From NCBI RefSeq assembly GCF_000373985.1, contig NZ_KB893013.1, positions 1 through 64,000 of the forward strand: 64,000 nucleotides of DNA, read 5' to 3'. A program made the translations under genes and the position numbers. This document shows positions 17,232 to 25,974 of this stretch, one piece after another. This DNA is from Desulfobacter curvatus DSM 3379 (GTDB lineage: Bacteria; Desulfobacterota; Desulfobacteria; Desulfobacterales; Desulfobacteraceae). The notes below the pieces were generated by a model. The model made no database searches and had not been told where the DNA came from. It was given only the letters and a program-made list of their open reading frames with translations. The first letter of the stretch is position 1. Each line of letters opens with the position of its first letter.

Positions 17232-18596
17232 ATGAATAATTCACAACCATTTTCTGATCTGAAAGCCATATACCATGCAGCCATAAAACGGGTGGATCCC
17301 TACGCCATGGTAAAGTCAAGGGTAACCCTGGACAACAACACCCTTAAAATCCGTCTTGACGACCAGGAAAAGTGCCTGTGTCTGGAAAAATTTAAAAAAA
17401 TATATGTGCTTGGCGCAGGCAAGGCCACAGCACCCATGGCCAGGGCAATGGAAGAAATCCTTGGTCCGAAACTGTCCGGGGGCCTCATTTCAGTAAAAAA
17501 AGGGCACACAGACACCTTAAACAAAATTAAAATTATCGAAGCAGGCCACCCGGTCCCGGACGAAAACAGCGCATCGGCAGCACGGCAGATCATTGACATT
17601 GCAGCAAAAGGAGATGAAACCACCCTGTTCATCAATCTGATTTCCGGAGGCGGTTCCGCCCTTCTGGCCTGTCCCGGGGAATACGCGGATACAGCCATTA
17701 CCCTTGCAGACAAACAGAAAACCACTGAAAGCCTGCTGGCCTGCGGGGCCGACATTAACGACATTAACAGGGTGAGAAAACAGCTGTCCGGCATTAAGGG
17801 CGGAAAACTGGCCCGGCACATGTACCCGGCCACATCCGTAAACTTAATTCTTTCCGATGTGGTGGGCGATGACCTCAGCGCCATTGCCTCCGGCCCCACA
17901 GCACCGAATTTCACCACCTTTACCCAGGCCCTTGGCATTATAAAAAAATATGGATTATCAACCGGACTGCCGCCAAGGGCAGCAAAAATGTTCGAATCCG
18001 GTGCGATGCAAAAGACAGACAAAGACCACATCAGTGATGATATAATTTTTTCAAAGGTTCACAACATTCTTCTGGGCAATAATTTGTCCGCCCTGAATGC
18101 AGCCCGGCAACAGGCGCAAAGCCTTGGTTACAACACCCTGGTGTTAAGCTCCCGGATCACCGGCGAAGCCCGGGAAATCGCCAAGGTCTTTTCCGGTATG
18201 GCCCAGGATATCGCCCTTGGCAACCTGCCCCCCCAACCTCCGGCCTGTGTGCTTGCCGGTGGAGAAACCACGGTAACCATAACGGGAAACGGTAAGGGCG
18301 GACGGAACCAGGAAATGGCCCTCTCCTTTCTTCAAGCGCTGGAAGCCGGCCCAACCGGAATTGAAAACATATTTTTTCTTTCAGGGGCCACGGACGGCAA
18401 TGACGGCCCCACGGATGCAGCCGGCGCGTTCGCATCCCAGACCGTTCTGGAAGCAGGAAAAAAGGCAGGGCTGGATATCAATGAATACCTGAGCCGACAT
18501 GATTCATACACCTACTTTGACCGGGCAGGCTATCTGTTCAAACCCGGGCCCACCAACACCAATGTATGTGACCTCCAGATCCTTATCGTAACATAA
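17232..18596 (+). CDS. Glycerate 2-kinase (MOFRL family)
   Basis: 454 aa. It has the type-2 glycerate kinase architecture: an N-terminal DUF4147 domain with VLGAGKATAPMA, GHPVPDENS and a phosphate-binding LISGGGSALL near residue 137, and a C-terminal MOFRL domain with GGETTVT, GKGGRNQE, GATDGNDGPTDAAGAF and GPTNTNVCDL. It would phosphorylate D-glycerate to 2-phosphoglycerate with ATP, feeding glycolysis or serine-cycle intermediates. It follows the previous gene by 20 bp and has GGAAAG before the ATG. Its stop lies 16 bp from the convergent ferredoxin gene. Confidence 0.92.
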   Translation: MNNSQPFSDLKAIYHAAIKRVDPYAMVKSRVTLDNNTLKIRLDDQEKCLCLEKFKKIYVLGAGKATAPMARAMEEILGPKLSGGLISVKKGHTDTLNKIKIIEAGHPVPDENSASAARQIIDIAAKGDETTLFINLISGGGSALLACPGEYADTAITLADKQKTTESLLACGADINDINRVRKQLSGIKGGKLARHMYPATSVNLILSDVVGDDLSAIASGPTAPNFTTFTQALGIIKKYGLSTGLPPRAAKMFESGAMQKTDKDHISDDIIFSKVHNILLGNNLSALNAARQQAQSLGYNTLVLSSRITGEAREIAKVFSGMAQDIALGNLPPQPPACVLAGGETTVTITGNGKGGRNQEMALSFLQALEAGPTGIENIFFLSGATDGNDGPTDAAGAFASQTVLEAGKKAGLDINEYLSRHDSYTYFDRAGYLFKPGPTNTNVCDLQILIVT

Positions 18597-18612
18597 CCCA
18601 GGCGATAGTTTG

Positions 18613-18978
18613 CTATGGATATTCCGTGTTCTTCAGAATTTCAAGCTGTTCAATGGTTTTTTCCGCCACTTTTTTATTTTTGGTAAAAAAGCGTTGTAAC
18701 CGTTCGATAAGCTGCCTTTGCATTGCCTTATCATTGGCATAGTATTCATGCCCCAACAACTTCTTAACGTAGGCTAAATTGGATCGCACGTCTTCAGGAA
18801 TTCGCTCTCCGTCATGACGCGCTGCATCTTCCGGGCATACATCGTGACAAATTCCACATCGAATACAATCGTCATCTTCTATAAACGCAATATCGTTTTC
18901 CATATGAATTGCCCCGGCAGGGCATTCATCAACGCATATTCCGCATCCCGTACACGATTCTTTATTTATCCACGGCAT
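18613..18978 (-). CDS. Two-[4Fe-4S] ferredoxin with helical tail
   Basis: 121 aa. The first 55 residues are a bacterial-type ferredoxin with CTGCGICVDECP and CIRCGICHDVCP, giving two [4Fe-4S] clusters. Residues 60-121 are a charged, helical extension absent from ordinary ferredoxins. A near-perfect AAAGGAGGT ribosome site supports the start. It lies 20 bp downstream of the DUF89 gene on the same strand, so the two probably form an operon and might act on the same substrate. Confidence 0.9.
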   Translation of the reverse strand: MPWINKESCTGCGICVDECPAGAIHMENDIAFIEDDDCIRCGICHDVCPEDAARHDGERIPEDVRSNLAYVKKLLGHEYYANDKAMQRQLIERLQRFFTKNKKVAEKTIEQLEILKNTEYP

Positions 18979-18998
18979 TTATCTGTACCTCCTTTATG

Positions 18999-19844
18999 TT
19001 ATAGATCTGATTTTGACACTACCATATCATTTTTATTGACACCCAGTAAATTTGCTATGGGGTCGCATTTTGCGATCAAGAGAAAAAATATATTCGGCCG
19101 GCGACTCTCCATAAGACCTTCAAAATTTCCCTGCCCTTTGGATATGATAAGATCCGCATTATTATATTCGTATACAAATTCGTCTGAACAAAAGTCAATG
19201 AGTGTTGACGGCGCATCAAACCCATTGGAAAGCACCCTGCACACGTTATCAATGCCTACCTGGGCAGCATCTTCAAGTGTTGCATCGTTGATTACAGGCA
19301 TGCCTCGTACAGCAAAGGTAATGTTTTGAGGCTTCATTGTTTCAATAAACAATTTATCAAAAACGATTTCGCCACTATTATCACCTAAATACAAAATATT
19401 TTTAGCTTTCTTGATTTCGTTTTTTAATTCCAGCGTCATATCAATTATTAAATCTTTACGGAAAAAAGATTCAATCTGATTCGATATGTCGTCACCAACA
19501 CTTTGGGCGCCATAATCAATTATATTGCCGATCACCGACAGTTTTGCGGCTGTGAAAAAAGGGTTTTCGCTTTTATTAACTATGGTTTCCCAATATGGGT
19601 ATTCCTTTAGAAGAATCTCATTGGCCTTTAATTTTTCTTCGGCATACAGGTTTGTATTGCTAAGATGCACCTTGGCCATGCGGTGAATTTCTGTTGCCAA
19701 TTGGGGATTTGAAAGTTCCCGATTAGAGTCAATAAGTTTATGGACTGAGAAAATGAAATTTTGCGCAACGTTTTCATCCGGTTTAAATTTATCAATCAGT
19801 TTTTCGATTGTCCTTATATGACAGAAATAACATTCGTGTCTCAT
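18999..19844 (-). CDS. DUF89/ARMT1-like metal-dependent phosphatase family protein
   Basis: 281 aa. Family features are the N-terminal CYFCH, the phosphatase-type motif YLGDNSGEIVFD, the segment VRGMPVINDAT and KGQGNFEGL. DUF89 proteins are metal-dependent phosphatases that repair or remove phosphorylated metabolites (damage control). The version here is the short archaeal/anaerobe type. Substrate unknown. The pairing with a downstream ferredoxin is notable. RBS AAGGGAAG lies directly upstream of the start. Confidence 0.85.
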   Translation of the reverse strand: MRHECYFCHIRTIEKLIDKFKPDENVAQNFIFSVHKLIDSNRELSNPQLATEIHRMAKVHLSNTNLYAEEKLKANEILLKEYPYWETIVNKSENPFFTAAKLSVIGNIIDYGAQSVGDDISNQIESFFRKDLIIDMTLELKNEIKKAKNILYLGDNSGEIVFDKLFIETMKPQNITFAVRGMPVINDATLEDAAQVGIDNVCRVLSNGFDAPSTLIDFCSDEFVYEYNNADLIISKGQGNFEGLMESRRPNIFFLLIAKCDPIANLLGVNKNDMVVSKSDL

Positions 19845-19952
19845 AACTTCCCTTTATTCGATATTTTGCTATTGACCGTTCAAAAAAATCTTTTGAATCT
19901 TCAATGCACTCCTTAAAGCAGCCATCACTGACGTTTTATCAGACAGGTGCTC

Positions 19953-21014
19953 TTACGGTCCGACCTTGGGCAGTACATCCTTAAAAACAACGCCGTAAAT
20001 ATCCCAGATGGTGACAAACAATGCGGCAATAATCGGCCCGATAATGATGCCGATAATACCGAACATGGCAATGCCGCCAAGGGTGGAGAACAGGATTAAA
20101 AGATCGTGCATCTCCGTATCTTTACCCACAAGCCGGGGCCGCAGAAGGTTATCAACACTTCCCACCACCGCACCGCAGAAGACAACAAGCGCACCGGCTT
20201 TGAACCACATTCCCTGGGCGGCCAGCCAAAGCGCCGCCGGAATCCATATCAAGGCGGTCCCAATGCCCGGTATAATGGACAAAACCGTCATAACGGCACC
20301 CCAGAAAACAGAGCTGTGGATACCCACCAGGGCAAACGCGATGCCCGATGCCCCGCCCTGGACAACACCGATGATGGCCGTTCCCTTAATCGTGGCGCGT
20401 GCCACAGAGGTAAATCGGTCCAGAAGCCGTCTTTCATCCTTATCCTCCAGGGGCATGTAAAACAGGATTTTCTCCAACAGTCGATCTCCGTCTATGAGGA
20501 AAAAGAACATGCTGTACAAAAGAATGGCCACCATAAACATAAAATTAATTGTGCCCATGGTGGCGGCCTGAAGCCCGTTGACAAAAAACTGGCTTGCGGC
20601 CCCGACCAGCTCCCCGGCCTTGGTGTAGATGGTTTCCCTATAGGGGTATATATGTTCATAAAACGGCAGATTTTCCAGCCACTGGGAAATGGCCAAAGGT
20701 GACGACAACTGTTTCTGGACCCAGGGTGTTGCTGTCTGGCCCACCTTGATGGCCTGACCGGTTACAATGCCCAAAAGACCGCTTAAGGGAAGAAGAACGA
20801 TAAACACAATAATCATGATGGTGATCCCCGAGGCAAGAGCCTGCCTGCCTTTCAACCATTTGTTAAGCCGCAGGTACAACGGATAGGCCATGGCTGAAAA
20901 AATACCGGCCAGCAAAACGGCCATGAGAAAAGATTTTATCATTACAAGAAAAACGGCTGAAATAAAAAACACCAGTAACAATAAAAATGAGGGATGGATC
21001 AGGTCTCGATTCAT
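19953..21014 (-). CDS. AI-2E family transporter (PerM/YdiK-like)
   Basis: 353 aa with about eight hydrophobic segments. The C-terminal half has the family signature of glycine/proline-rich helices (SIIPGIGTALIWIPAAL, then GIIGIIIGPIIAALFVTIWDIY). Family members are reported to export AI-2 or exchange ions across the inner membrane; the substrate here is not known. The start has GGAGG upstream. It is separated from both neighbours by more than 60 bp and is probably its own unit. Confidence 0.88.
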   Translation of the reverse strand: MNRDLIHPSFLLLLVFFISAVFLVMIKSFLMAVLLAGIFSAMAYPLYLRLNKWLKGRQALASGITIMIIVFIVLLPLSGLLGIVTGQAIKVGQTATPWVQKQLSSPLAISQWLENLPFYEHIYPYRETIYTKAGELVGAASQFFVNGLQAATMGTINFMFMVAILLYSMFFFLIDGDRLLEKILFYMPLEDKDERRLLDRFTSVARATIKGTAIIGVVQGGASGIAFALVGIHSSVFWGAVMTVLSIIPGIGTALIWIPAALWLAAQGMWFKAGALVVFCGAVVGSVDNLLRPRLVGKDTEMHDLLILFSTLGGIAMFGIIGIIIGPIIAALFVTIWDIYGVVFKDVLPKVGP

Positions 21015-21077
21015 GAAAATTTACCTCCGGTAAACATTTTAACGCCCTCTCCTAAAAACAAAACATATTGTAACATA

Positions 21078-22382
21078 TTATTGCTTTTGTGCCACAACCA
21101 GGAATCCTTCAACCGGATCACCGGACTGCTTCCTGATATCCGCGCTCTCCAACGCCAGTGGTTCCAGTCCATGACGGTTCAGACAAGTCTGAACGTAATT
21201 TCGGGAATGTGCATACCGGCCGCTGGGGTAAAGCTGATAATCGGTTGCATCGTCTTTAAGTTTTTCCACTGAGAATGCAATTTTCCCCCCTGGTGCAAGG
21301 CAGGTTACCGCCGATTTGATAATTTGATCCAAATCCCCGAAATAGACAAAGACATCAGAACTGTAGATCAGGTCAAATTTTACCGGGAATGCCCATGGCT
21401 GCATGATATCAAACACCTCCAGGCGGCTGTAAATTTTCTTTTCAGCCGCTTTTTCAAGCATCTTTTCCGATACGTCGACCCCGGTCAGTTTTTTTGCAAA
21501 CGGCCGGTACAACACAGCCCCCAGCCCTGTGCCGCAACCAAGATCAAGGATCTCCATTTTTTCGGTCAGATAGGGACGCACCAGATGAAACAATCGTTCC
21601 GGGGTTTTATATTCCAGCTCTCCAACCAGAATGGCCTCAAAATCTTCCGCACACTGGTCAAAAATGCTGCGGACATGATTTACCGGTGCGGCATCAGGCG
21701 GGGAATCCCCTCCGCTGATGCTCTGGAGCATGAATTGCGCGATTTCATTTTTGGGTTGGCTTTCAAGCACCTTCCGGTAATGGGTTTCAGCTTCTTTGAA
21801 CCGTTCGAATTTTTGAAGTATGATTCCGATATTCAAGTGGGGGGAAACATAATCCGGCTGGATTTTAATTGCCTTTTGATATGCGTTTAACGCCTGCTCC
21901 ACCTGACCTTGCTCATCCAGAGCCACACCCAGATTATTCCATGCTTCGGCCATGTCAGGTGCAAACCGGACAGCCGCACGGAAACTGTCCATTGCCTCAT
22001 CCGCGTTCCCGGTTTCCCGGTAAGCCACGCCCAAATTATTCCATACCAGACCGGCCTCGGGCTGCTGTTCAAGCATCTGCCGGTATACGGGGATGGCGCC
22101 CTGATGATCGTTTTCCATCTGTTTCAACCGGCCCAATTGATAACATGCAGACAAATCCGGCGGGTTGAGGCCTGCTGCTTTTTCAAATAAAGGTTTGGCT
22201 TTGTCCGGCCGGTTCTGATCCAGGTACAGAATCCCGAGCGCACTCATGGGCTGTCCCCATTTCGGCTTTATCGACAGGAGTTTTCTGTAACCTTTTTCCG
22301 CCTCGAAAAATCGACCCGCCTTGTGACTGATATATGATTGTTGAAAAATTCGTTCGACATTGTCCTTTGCTGCCCTTTTCAT
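21078..22382 (-). CDS. TPR-repeat protein with SAM methyltransferase domain
   Basis: 434 aa. Residues 1-200 contain about five to six tetratricopeptide repeats, with spacing of 34 residues and recurrent WNNLGVA-type signatures. Residues 240-434 form a class I methyltransferase with motif I LDLGCGTGLG near residue 283. The two parts suggest a methyltransferase that recruits a protein partner through its TPRs. Such fusions are common in Deltaproteobacteria, with unknown substrates. No operon partner is evident. Confidence 0.85.
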   Translation of the reverse strand: MKRAAKDNVERIFQQSYISHKAGRFFEAEKGYRKLLSIKPKWGQPMSALGILYLDQNRPDKAKPLFEKAAGLNPPDLSACYQLGRLKQMENDHQGAIPVYRQMLEQQPEAGLVWNNLGVAYRETGNADEAMDSFRAAVRFAPDMAEAWNNLGVALDEQGQVEQALNAYQKAIKIQPDYVSPHLNIGIILQKFERFKEAETHYRKVLESQPKNEIAQFMLQSISGGDSPPDAAPVNHVRSIFDQCAEDFEAILVGELEYKTPERLFHLVRPYLTEKMEILDLGCGTGLGAVLYRPFAKKLTGVDVSEKMLEKAAEKKIYSRLEVFDIMQPWAFPVKFDLIYSSDVFVYFGDLDQIIKSAVTCLAPGGKIAFSVEKLKDDATDYQLYPSGRYAHSRNYVQTCLNRHGLEPLALESADIRKQSGDPVEGFLVVAQKQ

Positions 22383-22601
22383 ATAATACGTCTCTTTCCT
22401 TCACTGATGCCCGTTCCAAAAAATCCAGCATTTTCTTGGCATCGGTACTGTCACTGCATTTAATGCATCAAACCTCCTCAGGGTTTTCTGCAAGAGTGCT
22501 TTAAAATTGTTCCAAGCGTAACAGGGCAGGCCAAATTGATCAACATTTGATGAGCAGCAGATCATGGGAAATTAATAACCGGCAAAAAAATCATCAATGG
22601 G

Positions 22602-23147
22602 TTACAACCCGTATTGAAACTTTATTGCAAGTTCCAGGGAAATGGGGGCGGTACCTGTTTCTTCGGGGCGCTTCACCCTTTGGCCGGCAAGGACGATTGC
22701 AGATTTGGAGGCTTTGTCGATCAAAGCATTTCCGGAACTTCTTGTTATATGAATCCCGTAAAATTTTCCGGCAGCATCTATGGAAAAAGCATATTGCGCA
22801 TTGCCGATAAGCTGATTCATCTGCTCTTTATCCATATCTTCGGATAAAAATTTACACCGATTAATCTCTTCTTTGACCTGTTTCAAATAAAGGGATAAAA
22901 TTTGTTTTCTGTGATTTTCGCCGCTTTGACCGTCTGCGTCGGGATCGTTTGAATCAACTGTCTGTTCAACAAGCTGCTGCAGGGCAAAGGATGGTTTGAC
23001 ACAGGGGGCTCCCCGGCTGATGTTAAACGGTGTCAGCTCAATGTTGCCGTATGGGCTTAGGGCCGGGGAAAAAGAGAGCCCGAGAAGAATCCAGTGAATA
23101 AAGCAGGAAAGCAGCAGACAGCAAACTTTAAGATGGGCATCCGACAT
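22602..23147 (-). CDS. TonB-like energy transducer
   Basis: 181 aa. An N-terminal transmembrane helix (about residues 8-30) precedes a periplasmic linker and a C-terminal TonB-type domain (AQYAFSIDAAGKFYGIHITRS, then SSG...LIDKASKSAI). It lacks the long Pro-Lys spacer of classical TonB. It lies 17 bp after exbD and has GGGGAGGA before the start. It should couple the ExbB-ExbD motor to an outer-membrane receptor, though no TonB-dependent receptor gene is in this window. Confidence 0.8.
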   Translation of the reverse strand: MSDAHLKVCCLLLSCFIHWILLGLSFSPALSPYGNIELTPFNISRGAPCVKPSFALQQLVEQTVDSNDPDADGQSGENHRKQILSLYLKQVKEEINRCKFLSEDMDKEQMNQLIGNAQYAFSIDAAGKFYGIHITRSSGNALIDKASKSAIVLAGQRVKRPEETGTAPISLELAIKFQYGL

Positions 23148-23164
23148 TCATCCTCCCCGGCTGT

Positions 23165-23572
23165 TTATGGCCTGGTTGTAGCGATAATCAGATCTTCAAA
23201 TCCGGCTGTCTTGACCATATCTGCGGTCTTAATGAAAACAGCGACCTGTGCAAGGGGGGAGCATTCAAGAATAATCCGGGCAGAAGAAGGGCCATTGGCT
23301 GTTGTTATGATGTTTTTCAGCTTGAACGACAATTCCCGCATATCGATCAACTGATCATCAAAACGAAGGGTATTGTCTTTCATGATACGGATTCGATGCG
23401 AAGGGCCTGAAATCGGTGTGGCAGTGACGGCTTCGGGAAGATCCATTTTTATCCCCTGGACGGTGAACACCGACGACACCACAAAAAAAATCAGTAGAAT
23501 AAATACAACATCAAGCAGGGGTGTGATATCGGGTTTTGCCGGTTTGGATACCAAATCAGTCAGGTGAATCAT
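23165..23572 (-). CDS. exbD: ExbD/TolR family biopolymer transport protein
   Basis: About 135 aa from the ATG at MIHLTDLV, which overlaps the exbB stop as ATGA. The single N-terminal transmembrane helix has the family's essential Asp in TPLLDVVFILLIFF, followed by a periplasmic domain. Together with ExbB it forms the proton-driven motor that powers TonB-type transducers. An upstream ATG at 23599 would give nine extra residues but lies inside exbB. Confidence 0.92.
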   Translation of the reverse strand: MIHLTDLVSKPAKPDITPLLDVVFILLIFFVVSSVFTVQGIKMDLPEAVTATPISGPSHRIRIMKDNTLRFDDQLIDMRELSFKLKNIITTANGPSSARIILECSPLAQVAVFIKTADMVKTAGFEDLIIATTRP

Positions 23573-24108
23573 GATTCCAGAATCCTGTTGGCATAGCACT
23601 CCATTTCAAATGCAATTTGACGGACCTTGGCACAGAACCACTGATGGGCCAAGAGTACGGGAATTGCAATGACAAGACCTGCAGCGGTGGTCAGCAGCGC
23701 ATGCCAGATCCCGTCGGCAAGCAGGCCGATATCCATGCCGGCCTGGGATCCCGCCAGTTTTGAAAAGGCCTGGACCATGCCGACCACGGTCCCTAAAAGC
23801 CCTAACAACGGTGCAACCGTGGCAATGGTGGACAAAAAATCAAGACTCCTGTTAAAGGAGAACAAAAGCGCCTTGGCTGCCATCGTTGTTTTCTTCTCTT
23901 TTGTTGAAACGGAACCCTCGCTGAAAAGTGCGTCAAAAAAAGGAGCAAACACGCCGGGGGTATCAGGCGGCGTTAATGCATTTGCGTCCTTCACCGGAAA
24001 GGGATGACTGATAAAAAAAATCCATCTTTCCAGGAGAATTGCCAAGGCAGGGATGGACAACAGGATCAAGGGCCACATCATCATGCCGCCCTGGGCAATC
24101 ACGTTCAT
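23569..24108 (-). CDS. exbB: ExbB/TolQ/MotA proton-channel family protein
   Basis: 179 aa with three hydrophobic segments and the MotA/TolQ/ExbB core motif LDFLSTIATVAPLLGLLGTV. It is the proton-conducting stator partner of ExbD. It overlaps the upstream GTPase gene by 4 bp (ATGA) and exbD by 4 bp, so the genes GTPase-exbB-exbD-tonB are translationally coupled. It is shorter than E. coli ExbB (244 aa), like many type-II ExbB proteins. Confidence 0.92.
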   Translation of the reverse strand: MNVIAQGGMMMWPLILLSIPALAILLERWIFFISHPFPVKDANALTPPDTPGVFAPFFDALFSEGSVSTKEKKTTMAAKALLFSFNRSLDFLSTIATVAPLLGLLGTVVGMVQAFSKLAGSQAGMDIGLLADGIWHALLTTAAGLVIAIPVLLAHQWFCAKVRQIAFEMECYANRILES

Positions 24109-25907
24109 GCAAACACCCCTTTTATGGTTAGGTGTTGTTCAAGGTTCAGGCCGATAAAAACCAGGAAATAATCATCTGTATCTTCTCCGGTAAAAGGCGT
24201 GATCTGCCAGGAGCCCGGAGCATACTGAAAAACCATCGGCCCGGACCGGTCATTGAACCGGACAATGCCTTTAACCCGGAGAATCTGTTCGCCGCCCCCC
24301 TTGATTACGGCATTGAGAGCCGCCTCATCAATGGGGTGATCAAGGGCGATAAGCCGGGTCTCTATCTGGTCGTCTTCATGGGTGGCATGGGTGCCCGGCA
24401 TATAGAAGAGGGGGCGTCTCAGGGGATTGCGGAAATTAACACCATACAGCACGCCGGGGTGAACAGCGGCATGAATGGTCTGGTGGACCATTGCCACCGG
24501 GTTCAGCTGCCGGATCTGCTCTTCAATGCCGTCAAGGTCGGTTTCCGGCAAATCGCATTTATTGACAAGGATCACGTCTGCCAGCCGCACCTGATCCCTT
24601 GCTACCTCAAAACGTTCCAGGATGCGTCGGCCTTCTGAGCCGTCCACAAGGGTGGTGACGGAACCGAACTCAAACAGATCGTCAAGATCCTGGAGTTCTG
24701 AAAGGATATTGGCCGGGTTGGCAAGACCTGTGGTTTCCAGAACAATAAAATCGGGTGCAAACCGGTCCAGGATATCTGAGAGCGCGGCCCGAAGATTGCC
24801 TGCCAGGGAACAGCAGACACAGCCTTCATCCATCTGTGTAACGGCATAGGTCTGGTCCAGAAGTGCGGCATCCAGCCCCTTTTCCCCAATCTCATTTTGT
24901 ATCACCGCCACAAAATTGTTGGCTGCGGTCTGGACCTGGATAAAATAGTCCAGAAAACTAGTCTTTCCCGTGCCGAGAAATCCTGTCAGCAGAATAAAGC
25001 GGGGTTTGGTCATGATGTCCATAGCTTTTTTGTCCAGGCTGTTGCCGGTTCTGGTCAGATCCGGGGTCCACCACAGCTCAGTTTCATAGGGGTGGGGAAA
25101 GGGCGTTTGTCCGGACCAGGAGATGTGGGTGAACGCATCCTCCCAGTCCGACACACCCGCTTTTTCGCCGTTACTGAAATAGCCAAGTGTTAATCGCTGC
25201 TCATCAGTTTCAAGAAAGCAGGCCGCATCTTTTTTTTCCCGCTTTTGGGAATAAAAACAGGTGGGAGCGGCACCAAGGGTGTAAGAAAAGGAAGCGGCCA
25301 ACGGCTTGAAAAATGCCATCCCCACGTCAAAGGCGGGCAAATCCTGGTCTATACCTCCGGGGGCCACCGCCTGGACCGGGCCGTTTTCAGTTTCTATTTC
25401 AATCCCGTTTTCAGCGATCCAACCCAGGCGGTGCAGGGCTTGAAACGAGATGAAAATACCATGGTCTGATTGAAGACATTCAATCCAGCCAATGTGAAAG
25501 AGCCCTGCAAAATCAATGTGGTCAACAAAGCTTCTGATTTTTTCCATATAATCCGGGGCCAGGGCAAAGATCCCAGCTTCAATGGAATACTTTTCCACTA
25601 AAGGCTCTTCCGGTTCCGGATAATAGCTCAATAAAAACCGGGCTGCATGGCAAGGACCTGGGTCAACGGGAAAAAAGGAGAAGACGCCCGGCATGTCATT
25701 GACCTTTGCCGTTAGACTGCCCGGAGGCAACCCCGGGGTGACGGCTTCGTGAATGCCTCGCCACCCTAGGCGGTGGCGAATCCCCGGGATATACGTTGAC
25801 CGTATCAGCACAGCCCTTGCCAGTTCATAGCCAACCAATTCCGGCGCATTCACCACGGAAGGCGGTAAAAGGGTATCAAGTCCGCAGGCAGAATCTGTTT
25901 CAGGCAT
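24105..25907 (-). CDS. COG0523 (CobW-like) GTPase fused to an unknown N-terminal domain
   Basis: 600 aa. Residues 300-600 are a COG0523 G3E GTPase: P-loop GFLGTGKTS at 309-317, the metal-binding CVCC at 363-366, ETTGLANP, NKCDL and a C-terminal CobW_C region. These proteins deliver Zn2+, Co2+ or other metals to target enzymes using GTP. Residues 1-299 are a domain I do not recognise, with many aromatic residues and no signal peptide. The coupling to exbB-exbD-tonB suggests metal uptake, and the upstream MBL hydrolase is a plausible metal client. The start has no strong ribosome site; an internal Met300 could start a stand-alone GTPase. Confidence 0.8.
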   Translation of the reverse strand: MPETDSACGLDTLLPPSVVNAPELVGYELARAVLIRSTYIPGIRHRLGWRGIHEAVTPGLPPGSLTAKVNDMPGVFSFFPVDPGPCHAARFLLSYYPEPEEPLVEKYSIEAGIFALAPDYMEKIRSFVDHIDFAGLFHIGWIECLQSDHGIFISFQALHRLGWIAENGIEIETENGPVQAVAPGGIDQDLPAFDVGMAFFKPLAASFSYTLGAAPTCFYSQKREKKDAACFLETDEQRLTLGYFSNGEKAGVSDWEDAFTHISWSGQTPFPHPYETELWWTPDLTRTGNSLDKKAMDIMTKPRFILLTGFLGTGKTSFLDYFIQVQTAANNFVAVIQNEIGEKGLDAALLDQTYAVTQMDEGCVCCSLAGNLRAALSDILDRFAPDFIVLETTGLANPANILSELQDLDDLFEFGSVTTLVDGSEGRRILERFEVARDQVRLADVILVNKCDLPETDLDGIEEQIRQLNPVAMVHQTIHAAVHPGVLYGVNFRNPLRRPLFYMPGTHATHEDDQIETRLIALDHPIDEAALNAVIKGGGEQILRVKGIVRFNDRSGPMVFQYAPGSWQITPFTGEDTDDYFLVFIGLNLEQHLTIKGVFA

Positions 25908-25974
25908 TTCCCGGAATCCTTACTGATTGTGTGTCCAGGGAAGTGGTAGGCCCTGGACACAGGGTTTATACAAC

